A stretch of DNA of 64,000 nucleotides, from positions 248,001 through 312,000 of the forward strand of contig NZ_JAIOAP010000005.1 in the NCBI RefSeq assembly GCF_021190915.1. Direction: 5' to 3'. Of this stretch, positions 42,563-52,430 are shown in pieces. The first letter of the stretch is position 1. The number at the start of each line of letters is the position of its first letter. The notes beneath the pieces were generated by a model that did no database searches, was not told where the DNA came from, and saw only the letters and a program-made list of their open reading frames with translations. The DNA is from Cohnella silvisoli. Its GTDB lineage: Bacteria; Bacillota; Bacilli; Paenibacillales; Paenibacillaceae. The position numbers were made by a program, and so were the translations under genes.

Positions 42563-42620
42563 TGACAACATGTATGATTTATATTACATTATGTACACAA
42601 TACTTTACTTCAATGTAAAG
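42563..42620 (+). promoter_or_regulatory. Promoter and operator of the DUF2178-like/XRE operon
   Basis: TTGACA (42563-42568) is followed after 16 bases by TACATT. A dyad CTTTAC/GTAAAG (42603-42620) lies between the start site and the ribosome site AGGAGGAG, suitable for autorepression by the XRE protein. Confidence 0.6.
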
Positions 42621-42644
42621 GTTAACTTATAGGAGGAGTAAAAG

Positions 42645-43091
42645 ATGTCCTATCAAGAAAAGAAGAATATCGTTTCTTTAATCGGTACCTTACTGGTTTT
42701 TGTATTTTATTGTTTATATGTGTTTGAAAGGTACCCCGAAGCGACCTTAAATTCGACAGAAACCTTCAGCTTTTGGGCGTCCGTCATTTTAATCTTAATC
42801 CCGGTGTCGATTGTAGCCAAAATCATCATTTATATTGTATTCAACATCATCTATAGAATATCTACAAATGAAAAGGAACCTTCATTTGCTGATGAACTAG
42901 ACAAGATCATTGAATTGAAAGCCACAAGGAATTCCCATTATGTGTTTATCATTGGCTTTGTTCTAGCGATGGGATCGCTGGTCATCGATTTGCCACCTTA
43001 TATGATGTTCATCATCCTTATTTTCTCAGGGTTTGTGTCAGAAATGGTTGGAGTGATTACGCAGCTCTACCTCTATCGGAAAGGAGTCTAA
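42645..43091 (+). CDS. Four-helix membrane protein (DUF2178-like)
   Basis: This 148-residue membrane protein has four hydrophobic segments (about 9-25, 45-70, 98-115, 118-140). A charged loop, STNEKEPSFADELDKIIELKATRNSHYVF, sits between the second and third. This layout, directly followed by a small XRE regulator, is common in Bacillota as a membrane-protein/HTH pair in which the membrane protein may hold or sense for the regulator. AGGAGGAG precedes the ATG. The XRE gene begins one base after its stop. Confidence 0.8.
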   Translation: MSYQEKKNIVSLIGTLLVFVFYCLYVFERYPEATLNSTETFSFWASVILILIPVSIVAKIIIYIVFNIIYRISTNEKEPSFADELDKIIELKATRNSHYVFIIGFVLAMGSLVIDLPPYMMFIILIFSGFVSEMVGVITQLYLYRKGV

Positions 43092-43092
43092 G

Positions 43093-43320
43093 ATGGGCAA
43101 ATTTCTTATTAGCAATAACATTCGGAAACTACGTTTTAACCATGATGAAATGACCCAACAACAATTGGCTGATAAAGCGGGCGTGACAAGACAAACCATC
43201 GTAGCCCTCGAACAAGGAAAATACTCCCCTTCGCTGGAATTGGCTTTTCGCATTGCTCTCGTCTTTAACTCGCCGTTGGAAGAAGTATTCTTTATCGAAA
43301 ATAAGGAGGAATTCTTATAA
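43093..43320 (+). CDS. Small XRE-family regulator (Cro/CI-type HTH)
   Basis: The 75-residue protein is essentially one HTH domain: [59 protein letters not shown]. This matches the YgzD/YozG-like group that pairs with short membrane proteins. AAAGGAG precedes the ATG. Its stop TAA overlaps the probable ATA start of the dehydrogenase gene (ATAA), so all three genes form one operon. Confidence 0.9.
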   Translation: MGKFLISNNIRKLRFNHDEMTQQQLADKAGVTRQTIVALEQGKYSPSLELAFRIALVFNSPLEEVFFIENKEEFL

Positions 43321-44279
43321 AAGCGATCGTATGCGCAAAATACGGAACACCGGATGTTCTTCAACTCCAAGAGGTTGAAAAACCGACTCCCAAGGACAAT
43401 GAAGTACGGATAAGAATCTATGCGACAGTAGTAACACCATCGGACTGTGCCTTTCGAAAGGCGGACCCCTTTATGATCAGATTTCTTTATGGTCTCAGAA
43501 GACCCAAATATACGATATTAGGCGTCGAGTTTGCCGGGGAAATTGAAGAAGTAGGCAAAGATGTGAAGTTATTTAAGAAGGGTGACCAGGTTTTTGGTAT
43601 GAGTCCACATAGCTTTGGTACTCTTGCCGAGTACATGTGTCTGCCCGAAAATAAAGCGGTGTTCATAAAACCGGCCAATGCGACCTATGAAGATGCGGCC
43701 GGCTTCTGTGATGGAGCACCAACCGCTTTGACGTTCCTTAGAGATAAGGCGAATATTCGGAGCGGACAAAAAGTGCTCATCAATGGCGCTTCTGGATCGG
43801 TAGGTGCTTATGCCGTACAGCTTGCCAAGTACTATGGAGCGGAAGTTACCGGAGTATGCGGTACCACGAATTTAGAATTGGTGAAATCTTTGGGGGCCGA
43901 CAAGGTAATTGATTATACCAAAGAGGACTTTACCAAGGGCGGTCAGACCTATGACGTTATCTTCGACGCGGTAGGCAAAAGTTCATTTTCACGTTGTAAA
44001 GACTCCTTAAAGCAAAGAGGGGCTTATCTCTCAACTGTCCCTACACTGGGAATTATGTTTCAAATGTTATGGACTTCAAAGATGGGCGGCAAAAAAGCCA
44101 TTTTTACGGCTGCTGGCTTGCAGCAAAATAAGGAAAATCTAGCCTTCCTCAAAGACCTTTTTGAGGCGGGGAACATAAAGTCGGTCATCGACAGACGCTA
44201 TCCTTTGGAACAGGTTACCGAGGCTCACAGGTACGTTGAAACAGGACGCAAAAAGGGGAATGTGGTCATCGCTTTGTAA
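43317..44279 (+). CDS. Zinc-independent MDR-type quinone oxidoreductase/alcohol dehydrogenase, AUA start
   Basis: A medium-chain dehydrogenase of the quinone-oxidoreductase branch. The nucleotide-binding motif is [22 protein letters not shown], followed by VIDYTKEDF and [10 protein letters not shown]. The frame reaches upstream to [25 protein letters not shown], the expected N-terminus, but its first codon is ATA at 43317. ATA overlaps the XRE stop as ATAA and lies 6 bases after AAGGAGGA, exactly where ATG would be. The next in-frame ATG is at 43473 and would delete about 52 residues of the catalytic fold. It is either a rare AUA start or a recent loss of the start. Confidence 0.8.
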   Translation: MKAIVCAKYGTPDVLQLQEVEKPTPKDNEVRIRIYATVVTPSDCAFRKADPFMIRFLYGLRRPKYTILGVEFAGEIEEVGKDVKLFKKGDQVFGMSPHSFGTLAEYMCLPENKAVFIKPANATYEDAAGFCDGAPTALTFLRDKANIRSGQKVLINGASGSVGAYAVQLAKYYGAEVTGVCGTTNLELVKSLGADKVIDYTKEDFTKGGQTYDVIFDAVGKSSFSRCKDSLKQRGAYLSTVPTLGIMFQMLWTSKMGGKKAIFTAAGLQQNKENLAFLKDLFEAGNIKSVIDRRYPLEQVTEAHRYVETGRKKGNVVIAL

Positions 44280-44497
44280 TCGGCTTTGTGTTGATTTCCT
44301 GCTGAACCATCTTTCTCGTCATGCGATTGTTGACTCGCACAAATCAGGATGCCCTTTTCTTAAGGATGAAGTAAAAAAGACGAGAATATCGGACAAAAAC
44401 GAGAACGCTCGATCTCATTCAGGATAAAAGGTAAGCTAGGATCGTACAATTGAATACCTTGGGTGGGCATGGTTTCCCTTCGAAAGGAGGTGAAGCC

Positions 44498-44593
44498 ATG
44501 AAAGTTGAGGATGCGATTACAATCATGATTCTTTTCAGCACATTTATCGTTGCTCTTCTAACTTACATCGGAAATAACAACAAGAGAAAGTAA
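44498..44593 (+). CDS. Type I toxin, copy C
   Basis: A 31-codon gene nearly identical to copy A (ILFSTFIVALLTYI helix, tail GNNNKRK). AAAGGAGGTGA and the full conserved leader (TACAATTGAATAC, GGGTGGGCATGG, CCCTTCGAAAGG) are present, so this copy should be translatable. Confidence 0.8.
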   Translation: MKVEDAITIMILFSTFIVALLTYIGNNNKRK

Positions 44594-44706
44594 AAACCCA
44601 CCCCAAGGTTCTCCGCCGAAGGTGGGTTTACGTCCGTCATTAACTTGAAGGGGCACCCCATCCAAGCCAATTGTATAGGCCGAGTGTTGTCGCACTCGGT
44701 CTTTCT
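44591..44706 (-). ncRNA. Antisense antitoxin RNA for toxin copy C
   Basis: -35 TTGTTT (44737-44742), 18-base spacer, -10 TAAAAT (44713-44718; TATGTTAAAAT), stem-loop CCGAGTG/CACTCGG (44680-44699) and the terminator at 44592-44629. It has drifted a little from copies A and B but keeps every element. Confidence 0.65.
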
Positions 44707-44763
44707 ATTGCCATTTTAACATATGCGTTGCAGACAAAACAATTGCTTAAAGATATTCCTCCC

Positions 44764-46335
44764 CTACAGATTCTGCTCGCTTATTCCCAGTACCGGGTCG
44801 AAGTTCAGCATTTTCGTCCCGATTTTGTCAATAAAGAACCGATCATGGCTTACCGTAACGACGGCGCCGGGAAAATGGATCAACGCCTGCTCCATGACCT
44901 GAATGCTCGTTAGATCCAGATGATTGGTCGGCTCATCCAATAGGATGACTGCGGCACCTGAGAGAAGGCATTTCGCTAGCGCGACCCGGGCCATCTGCCC
45001 GCCGGATAGGTTGCCGATGACCTTGCTTAGATCCATCTCCGAGAATTGCAGCATGGATAGAAACTTGTTCACCTTTTTCCGCGGAGCGTCCAGTCCCAAT
45101 CCATAAGTATTCACCGAGTGGCTAACGGTATCCTTAGGATTTAGCTCCTCCCACATCCGGTTGAAGTACGCATAGCTGACACCCTTCTCCCAGATCACCT
45201 CACCGGATTCGGGCTTCTCCTGTCCCGTAAGCACCTTAATGAGCGTGGACTTCCCGCTTCCGTTAGGGCCCACGATGACTAAGCGATCTTCCTTCTGAAT
45301 ATCGAAGCTGACGTTCTGAAAGATCGGCCGATCGTCGTAGGTCTGCCCGATTTGCTTCACTTCGCATAGCTTGTCCGGAAAACGCAGCCTCTCGTAAATA
45401 TCGGTAATTAGAACGTTTACGGGGTGCGGCTCTATCCGCTTCTTGTTATCCGCCAGTTGTCGGGAAAGCCGATCCTTGGAAGATTTTCTGCTCGCGCGGC
45501 TGTCGATTGCTTCCGACTCCATGAGGAGAAGCTCTTCCTCCCACTCGAACTGGCGGTCCAACTCCTTCTTGCGCATCTTCTTTTTGCGGATGTAGTCGGT
45601 GTAATTCCCTTCGTATTCCTGAAAATGATAGTTCTCGATCTCGATCGTTCGCGTGACCACTTTATCGATAAATTGCCGATCATGCGACACCAGAATCATG
45701 GCGCCGTTGAACCGATATAACCACTGCTCCAACCACGCTATACCTTCCATATCCAAGTAATTCGTAGGTTCGTCGAGCAAGACGACATCGGGCAGCTCGA
45801 TTAGCATCTTGGCGAGCGCGGCACGGTTTCTCCAACCTCCGGACAATTCATCGATAGGCTGATTGCGCGACCTCTCGTCGAACCCCAGCTTCGTAAGAAC
45901 CGTGTTAATCTCGACGGATACGTTCCAACCATCCAAATGCTCCATTTGTTCGAATAGCTCCGCCTGCCTCCTCAACAGTCCGTCCATTTCGCCGTCATCG
46001 GTGACCAAACCTAGCTTTCCCCCAACTTCCTGCAGCTCCCGTTCGATAATAGCAACCTGCTCGAAGCACATTTCCAGCTCTTGCTGAACGGACAGACTTC
46101 CGCGCATTTCCGAGAATTGAGAGAAGTACTCTACCCTAACCCGAGGATCTATTTCCACTTTTCCGAACGTAGGCTCTTCTTTACCCATGATCAGTTTGAA
46201 AACCGTCGACTTACCTGCACCGTTCCGTCCAATAAGGCCGATACGCTCTCCTTGGCTCACGCGAAAATAGATATCGCGAAAGATCAGGGACTCTTCCTAT
46301 TTCTTAGTGACGTTCTCCAAACGAATTACGCTCAT
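44764..46335 (-). pseudogene. ABC-F ATPase (antibiotic-resistance/translation-factor type) with an in-frame amber codon
   Basis: ABC-F proteins have two ATP-binding cassettes on one chain and act on the ribosome. Both cassettes are complete: Walker A GLIGRNGAGKST and GPNGSGKST, signatures LSGGWRNRAALAKM and LSGGQMARVALAKC, Walker B VVLLDEPTNYLD and VILLDEPTNHLD, and H-loops SHDR. The linker (KKKMRKKELDRQFEWEEELL) is present. The natural start is the ATG at 46335 (AAGGGTGAT site, MSVIRLENVTKK), but codon 13 is TAG (46297-46299), after which the frame continues with EESLIFRDIYFRVSQGER. A GTG at 46260 could restart translation without the first strands. It is either damaged or read through. Confidence 0.85.
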
Positions 46336-46476
46336 CGCTATCACCCTTCTAATTCCGTCAGTCTAGCGTGATTATAACACTAGATCGCCGTGCCAGTGCT
46401 AATCTTCCCCCGCCTTGATTCCAATACGGTGCGTTGCCGTCTAAAACAGAAATAGGCCTTACAGACCGGTAGCTAC

Positions 46477-46511
46477 GCAAGAAAGGCGTCCATGGCGGAC
46501 GCCTTTCTTGC
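46477..46511. terminator. Bidirectional terminator
   Basis: Perfect arms GCAAGAAAGGCGTCC/GGACGCCTTTCTTGC enclose a five-base loop, after the stop of the gene at 46545 (minus strand). Confidence 0.85.
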
Positions 46512-46544
46512 ATGGTGCAGCGTATACTAGCGTCTAATTTGCGT

Positions 46545-47664
46545 TCACTTGTCGATTTTACCCGTATCCACGACTTCGAAGTCGCTACCTTTAATCTTTC
46601 CTAGGTTATGTAAATCATCGTCGTCCCAGCGAGGGTTTGGCGCGCCGCTTAGGTATAGATTGCTACCGTTATCGGCAACTATCATTCCATATTTCTTCAA
46701 TGCGCGGAGGATCGCTTGGTTCGTAAGCGAGAACCCGGAGATATCGTAATCTTGACGCAACCGCAATCTCAGTCCCATTGGCGGGAGATTGGGGTCGGTA
46801 CTGCTAGAGGCATAGTGACTCGCTGGGGAAACAAATCCTTGTTGCGTCTTGCTTACCGTAAACCTCAGAGCATGGTTGATCTCTCCTGCTGACGCTTCCT
46901 CATAACGGACCAGCCCGGGGAAAATCGGCAATCCCGCAGCATCCGCAGAGGTCCAGTTCTTCGGTCGCTGCGCATTGGACTTCAAATCCCACTTGGCTCC
47001 ACTTGAAGCTGTCCAGCCTTGGCCCGACGGACGTGCACTGTATAGCTCGTACAGCAACTGATTGTCCTTATCGACAACGATGACATGACGGTCGCCGGAT
47101 CGGATAGGGCCCCGGATCGCTTTCATCGCCGTAGTCCGTAAACGTAACCTTCACTTTAGCTTGATCACCGCTTACGATCGTGTACGGAATTCCTATTGGA
47201 GCACCTTCCCAATCCGTGCCGAAATCGGCGTGTACCCCAATGTTAGCACCGATCGAGGTGATGAACTTCTTCGAGTTCGCATGGACCGGATAACCGGAAA
47301 TATCCGTATTCCAAGGATTATCCCTCGGGAATACTTGCAGAGTTGATGGAGCTGTCGGTTTTGGTTTGCTGCCCACATAGACTGAGCTGGTCGAATTAAC
47401 CCATTCTACTGGCTTTCCCAACGACTCGGATACGAACCGAAGCGGTACATAGGTCGTTTTTTTATAGGTAAATCCCTGAACGTCCTTTGAAGGCTGCTTA
47501 TTTACTCCGTCAAAATAATAGCGAATATCGCGAAAATCAACTTTAATCGTCCCGATCGCCGCGTAAGTGATTCCTGAGAAAAATACGGCACCATACAGAA
47601 ACCCAACCGTTCCCGCCTTCCAACTTCCCCATCTTCCCATCGTGCTCACTCCCTGACATGGCAC
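46545..47664 (-). pseudogene. Secreted CuAO_N-domain protein, frameshifted
   Basis: Two overlapping frames make one protein. The 5' part (47068-47664) has a signal-anchor (VGFLYGAVFFSGITYA), a CuAO_N repeat (TTYVPLRFVSESLGKPV), and the start of a conserved extracellular domain (RDNPWNTDISGYPV...TFTDYGDESDPGPYPI). The 3' part (46545-47126) continues the same domain (GDRHVIVVDKDNQLLYELY...YEEASAGEINHALRFT...YGMIVADNGSNLYLSG). They join at about 47085, where roughly a dozen codons seem missing and the frame changes. Without this the protein would have about 385 residues. No other damage is seen, so the loss looks recent. Confidence 0.8.
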
Positions 47665-47670
47665 CCGCTC

Positions 47671-48675
47671 TTACTTCGCAAAGCGATGAGAACCGACCGT
47701 ATCGATCACCGTAAGACTGGACCAGAACGCACCTTTGGATACCCTAGGATTGTAAAAATAGACGGCATCCTCTACATTGTTCTTGCCGTTCAATGCGTCC
47801 TTGGCGGCGCGCAGCGCAGTTGCTTTCGGCACGCTTCTATCCAATAACCCGTTATGCGCGGGCGGAAACTGCTTTCCGGAATAGATCACATCCCGGATCG
47901 TCTTCGGAAACCGCGAGTCCTTCACCCGGTTAAGAATGACATTCGCTACCGCTAGCTGGCTTTCATAGGACTCATCCCCAGCCTCGACCTGCGTAATCTT
48001 GGCTAGCAACAGCCGATCTTTTTCAGTGAAAGGCTTCGCCTCATGGTCAAAAATGGACGGGATCACTACAAGAGGCTTCGCTTCCGTCTCGATGATATCC
48101 TTATTTTCGATACCATTGCTTAACAACTTAACATCACTGCTGCCAGCCTGCTTGCTGATCTCAGTCAGACCTAATTGCTCCGTCACAACGGCCTGCGGAA
48201 CCGTTTCGAGCCAAGCAGTCTGCTCCTCCTCGTTCCAGCTTACCTTCGCATGCAACAGCTCCGCGGCATCACGTAACGGAATATACATCCGTCCTTCTGC
48301 TTGGAATGGAAATGCATCCATAACATAACGTGCGCCATTAAAGTAGACGACCGGCACGCCGTTGCCTAGTACAATGCGATCTCCGTACTCGGTATTTATC
48401 GTTGTTTCTTCATTGTTCTGATCCCAATCGACTTGTGCCCCGAACATCTTAGATAATTGCGCAACAGGCAGATATAGTCTACCCGCCATCACTCTAACAG
48501 GATCAGTTAACCGTACGGCTTTCCCGTTCAACTTGATCGTCACATTTTCCGCTGCAATCGACTTCTCCTGCGCGGCAATTGCGGTAAGCGGCATTGTTGC
48601 CAACAAGAGCAGAGCACAGATCACAATGAAAATAGGCTTGCCAATCCGCTTCTTCATCTTCTGTTCTAGATTCAT
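47671..48675 (-). CDS. SleB/CwlJ-type cell-wall hydrolase with CuAO_N domain
   Basis: The protein has 334 residues. I start at MNLEQKM (48675), after GAGGGGAG. A signal peptide (PIFIVICALLLLATMPLTAIAA) leads into a CuAO_N-like region (about 45-155: RVMAGRLYLPVAQLSKMFGA, EGRMYIPLRDAAELL). The C-terminal 120 residues are a hydrolase_2 domain: LLAKITQVEAGDESYESQLAVANVILNRVKDSRFPKTIRDVIYSGKQFPP. The Glu in VEAGDE is the expected catalytic acid of this lytic-transglycosylase family. It probably cleaves wall glycan in spores or growing cells. The next gene downstream is the frameshifted CuAO_N protein, 6 bases away. Confidence 0.9.
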   Translation of the reverse strand: MNLEQKMKKRIGKPIFIVICALLLLATMPLTAIAAQEKSIAAENVTIKLNGKAVRLTDPVRVMAGRLYLPVAQLSKMFGAQVDWDQNNEETTINTEYGDRIVLGNGVPVVYFNGARYVMDAFPFQAEGRMYIPLRDAAELLHAKVSWNEEEQTAWLETVPQAVVTEQLGLTEISKQAGSSDVKLLSNGIENKDIIETEAKPLVVIPSIFDHEAKPFTEKDRLLLAKITQVEAGDESYESQLAVANVILNRVKDSRFPKTIRDVIYSGKQFPPAHNGLLDRSVPKATALRAAKDALNGKNNVEDAVYFYNPRVSKGAFWSSLTVIDTVGSHRFAK

Positions 48676-48986
48676 ATCGGACTCCCCTCGACAACCTTCT
48701 TTTTTCAAAGTATCCGAAAATGATCGCAGCTGTAACGTTTATGAGATTTATTTAATTTTTTGGTGAAGCTCTCAACAAAAAATAATAAGTCGTGCTCCAC
48801 AATAACGCGCTGCTAGAAGAACAGCGGTCACGACAGTTATATTGAAGACTTATTCCATACAAAGAGGAAAAGAGTAAAAATTGGCGAATAGTGTAATTTA
48901 TATAGTCTTAAAGGCTCAGTAATAAGTAACTAGAATTACTTTTGAGTACGGGTTTGGAAGAATAATGTAGAAGGGTTGGATATCCC

Positions 48987-50360
48987 ATTAAGAAAAAATC
49001 ATTACTTTCATTGTTAGCAACAATCGTTTTGTTATTAGGTGCCGGAGCCTATTTTTATTATCAGAACGTGTACAAAGTAAATCACAAGGTGAATTCCGTA
49101 TTAACTCTGGTTAATGCCGAAAAGCTTGAAGAAGCTTATCAAGTGTATGAAGACATTCTCCTTGAAGAGTCGGATAGTAGCAGCAAACAAGCGATTAAGA
49201 AAATCAATGGAAAATTGATTTCCGAGGTCGAAATCCGAGTCGATAAGTATATCGATAATGCAATTGACTATCATGCAGCCAATAATCTCATCCAAGAATT
49301 AAAGCCCTTTGAGTCGTTAAAAAATGCTTTAAAAGATAATCAACAACGTCTGGATAAATTTAAGAAGTCAAAGGATGCCTATGAAAATGCGAATAAACTG
49401 AGGGATAACAAGGACTTCGGTAACGCAATTATTAAATATAAAGAAGTCATCTCCGAAGATACCGAGAATTACTCTGCATCGGCAGAAAAAATACAATTGA
49501 GCATCAAAGAAATGTTTGATTACGTTCTAGGCAATTCTGAGCGTCTGTTTGCCGAGAAGAAATATGAGGAAGCATACAATGAAACCAAGAGCCTGGATGA
49601 ATTCTACCCGAACGATACTACGATCAAAACGAAACAAGATGCTTACCTTCAAGCTTTATACGAAGATAATAAAAATCAGGCAAACCGCCACGTTAGCAGT
49701 AAACAATACGATGAAGCTATTAATATCCTGGAGCTTACTAAAAAGTATTTTCCCGATGACTCGGAATTAACCCAAAAAATAACTGAAGTTGAGGCGTTAA
49801 AGAAAAAGGCAATTGAGGAAGAGAAAATACGCAAGGAGAAAAGAAAAAAGGAGCTTTTGGCGCAAGTGACCTCTAAGTTTGACGATATGACCAAGCTTAC
49901 CACTATTGTTCCTAAGGGCTATAGCGCAATGTACGTGAATATTAGTAGTCGAATTAATATCGAATCTCGAATTAGAATTGTGGATGGTTCTGCCGCATTC
50001 ACTGTAATCGCGGGATTTGAGCAGGATAACTGGGTTTTTACAGATAAAATTATTTTTAATGTGGATGGCGAGCTTTTTAATTGGGAGATTGCGTATGGGG
50101 ATAGACAATCTCAGGTTCAATATGGCGGAATTGCGGAATGGGTGACTCAGCACAGCTTTTCAAATAATGACTTGATAAATCAGATGCAGAAGGTTGCAAA
50201 TGGGAAGTCAGTAAAAATGAGGTTTGACGGAAGCGAGGGACATAGAGATCATGTCGTTTCGGAATCTGAAAAATCAAATATGAAACTAATATTAGAGTTA
50301 TATACGTATTACGATAATTTAGACGATCTTCAGAAAGAGACTGCAGAAGACGTGACTTAG
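48987..50360 (+). CDS. Membrane-anchored protein with TPR-like repeats, AUU start
   Basis: This protein has 457 residues if read from the ATT at 48987, which gives a textbook anchor (IKKKSLLSLLATIVLLLGAGAYFYY) after AAGGGTTGG at long spacing. The TTG at 49011 is the first standard start but cuts off the basic KKK. The extracellular part is helical repeats of about 65-75 residues (AEKLEEAYQVYEDIL, NKDFGNAIIKYKEVI, KKYEEAYNETKSL, SKQYDEAINILELT). A charged coiled coil follows, then a beta-rich domain at 320-430. Codon use is AT-rich compared with its neighbours. No family is recognised. Confidence 0.75.
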   Translation: MKKKSLLSLLATIVLLLGAGAYFYYQNVYKVNHKVNSVLTLVNAEKLEEAYQVYEDILLEESDSSSKQAIKKINGKLISEVEIRVDKYIDNAIDYHAANNLIQELKPFESLKNALKDNQQRLDKFKKSKDAYENANKLRDNKDFGNAIIKYKEVISEDTENYSASAEKIQLSIKEMFDYVLGNSERLFAEKKYEEAYNETKSLDEFYPNDTTIKTKQDAYLQALYEDNKNQANRHVSSKQYDEAINILELTKKYFPDDSELTQKITEVEALKKKAIEEEKIRKEKRKKELLAQVTSKFDDMTKLTTIVPKGYSAMYVNISSRINIESRIRIVDGSAAFTVIAGFEQDNWVFTDKIIFNVDGELFNWEIAYGDRQSQVQYGGIAEWVTQHSFSNNDLINQMQKVANGKSVKMRFDGSEGHRDHVVSESEKSNMKLILELYTYYDNLDDLQKETAEDVT

Positions 50361-50410
50361 GTGCTGATTCGATCTTACCTTAGGATTTTTACATGCAGGG
50401 AGTGTCGGAG

Positions 50411-51393
50411 ATGTCAGAGCAGTTCACACAGCAGGTTTGGAAGAAAAAAGCGATCATAGGGTGGGGTTAATCCTTTGCGGGCTCGTCACCCTGGCAGCCA
50501 TCATGTTAGGCGATTGGTACATGGCGCTTGTATCAGGAGGCGCGACGGTCGCTTGTATTGCTGGACTATCCATGTTACATCGCCAATTAACTGCCCTGCC
50601 GCCTTATCGTCCTGGCAAAGGCTTCTGGTTTTATCGTCTCACGGGCAGCCGGAAAAACCGTGTCTTGACCGTTGGTCAAGTCTTTATCCTTCTTCTTATC
50701 ATCGGTAGCTTATGGTTTGGAGACTTTAGTAGGCATACCCTAAGATATGCCATTGGATATGCCATTGGATCTGCCATTGGCGGTATCGCTCTGATTCAAT
50801 ACGTCATCAAACCCCGAATCAAACTCCATACTCCAGTGGACGATGCAGCGCTGTTCGAATTGGAGGATCTTGGAATTATTCGGCCGGACGAAATCGTAAT
50901 CGGTATGTACAAAGATTTTCAGAGCTGGGTCTCCGCTAGCGGCGGGGCAAAAATACTCCTATTGACGCCTGACCGTCTGATTGCCATCCGCATGTCAACA
51001 CCGGATGAAGGCGAACGAACAGAGATCCGATTGAGCGACATCGACCGTCTAGGCCTTATAGGCCATGGCAAAAAAGGGGAAGGATTGATCTTATCGGTTG
51101 GCTTGTTAGACGGTTCGATCATCCGGTTCATGTTGCTTGGGTCAAGTTACAAGTATTCCCCCGAACAGTTCATTCAGCAACTGCTGGAGCTACTGGACAA
51201 GCGATTCACTACACAAGAGGGAGTCTCGGAAACGGTTTCTGCGTTACGCGTTCGCCCGGAAGGCCATCCGCCAGTTCTGCAGAACAGCAATCCGGTATTC
51301 CGACCTTTAGACTTACAAAGACAGTCCGCTGTTCCGGCATCCGACACGCCTCATCAGCCGTCGGTTACCAATCAAAGGTTTCTCGACTCTTAG
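50411..51393 (+). CDS. Membrane protein with PH-like cytoplasmic domain, 5' frameshift
   Basis: The main frame (from a TTG at 50437, 318 residues) has two or three pairs of hydrophobic segments in its first 130 residues. A soluble beta-rich domain follows (ILLLTPDRLIAIRMSTPDEGERTEIRLSDIDRLGLIGHG), like a bacterial PH domain, then a Pro-rich tail. A better start lies out of frame: the ATG at 50411 after GGGAG gives MSEQFTQQVWKKKAIIGWG, and this joins smoothly to LILCGLVTL if one G is added to the run at 50463-50466. So a one-base loss in a G-run broke the start, or it is a sequencing error. Function unknown. Confidence 0.75.
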
Positions 51394-51449
51394 GGAGTGG
51401 ACGGATGGGGGCTGCAACGCTGAGTTGGGTTGCGAATCCAATTATAAAG

Positions 51450-52430
51450 TTAAATTGTCAATAAATACTCCATGGCCAATCGTTCTCTCTCCGCAATGTC
51501 GACTAAGAGCTCGGATGCACGTCTTAGCTCCTGTTGATTTCCGGTTTTTCCCGCATTGTCAATTGACGCCGAAACACCGCTCCACATCGGCGCGATTTCC
51601 GTAAACAGAAAGTATGCCTGCTCTAATTTAGAATCACCGAACAAATCCACGCACTCTTTTAGAAAATCTCTATAAAGGTTTCGAAATAAAGCGCCGCCGG
51701 TCCCCGCTCGTTCCATCAATAAAGCAGTCAAACACAGATCTTTCTCTAAATCCTTGCTTCTAGAAGGCCAATTCAGGATTTCACCGCTCATTTTTTTGAT
51801 TCCTTTATTCCCCATATTGCGGATAGGCGGATTCAAATAGGCATGAGCATTGTTGATAAGCGCTAATCGTATGGCGGGTACAAGCGTCGGAAGGGTATCC
51901 GTTTGCTCGATCGTAAAAGAGCGATTTCTGGAGCTCATGGGCCCCTTTGCGTTTCTTGCCAAGGTCAAATTCGACAATCGCGTTGTCACGAGTCCGCCTT
52001 GTTGGCTTGTGTCTGCCATATAGGCGAATTCGTCATCCATGCCATATATCACCGCATAGTGGGCTGCAAAGTGTATTTTGTTCGTAAAGTAATCTAAATA
52101 ATAAGAATCCAATTTAAGGCCTACAGGAATCCCCCGGTCTATGCAGCTTTGCACGTTCTGCCACGCTTTTGTGACAGACGAGGTTTCTTGCACACTGATG
52201 TTCAAATTGAGCCGAGATGCAATGCAAGCAGACAGTTCATCAGGCTTCACCCTTCCCCCAATAAAAGGAAAGTCCATTCCCTTCGAATCCCAATAAATGA
52301 ATCCCAAACCTTGCCCAATACCGAATAACATCGGCTCCGATAATCGAACGCCTTCATGTTGAAGGAGATTGCCCATCGCTGTCGTCTCGCAGTGTTCTCC
52401 CTGAAAAAGAGTAAAACCTTCAATCATCAT
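51450..52430 (-). CDS. BtrH-family (C39-like) protein, partner of PadR
   Basis: The protein has 326 residues, starting at 52430 after GGAGGG; an in-frame ATG lies six bases upstream. The N-terminal domain matches the BtrH acyltransferase/C39 fold: QGEHCETTAMGNLLQ (candidate nucleophile Cys14), the hallmark EPMLFGIGQGLGFIYWD, GIPVGLKLDSYYLDYF, and HFAAHYAVIYGMDDEFAYMADTS (His and Asp). The C-terminal half is helical (DUF4872-like). BtrH transfers an aminoacyl side chain in butirosin synthesis; no such pathway is seen here. It overlaps the PadR gene, so the two are coupled. Confidence 0.85.
   Translation of the reverse strand: MMIEGFTLFQGEHCETTAMGNLLQHEGVRLSEPMLFGIGQGLGFIYWDSKGMDFPFIGGRVKPDELSACIASRLNLNISVQETSSVTKAWQNVQSCIDRGIPVGLKLDSYYLDYFTNKIHFAAHYAVIYGMDDEFAYMADTSQQGGLVTTRLSNLTLARNAKGPMSSRNRSFTIEQTDTLPTLVPAIRLALINNAHAYLNPPIRNMGNKGIKKMSGEILNWPSRSKDLEKDLCLTALLMERAGTGGALFRNLYRDFLKECVDLFGDSKLEQAYFLFTEIAPMWSGVSASIDNAGKTGNQQELRRASELLVDIAERERLAMEYLLTI

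Noticed and set aside
30028-46299. Pyrrolysine-type recoding of TAG
   Set aside because: No pyl genes or downstream elements were seen, and both TAGs fit single-base mutations. Kept only as a remote possibility.
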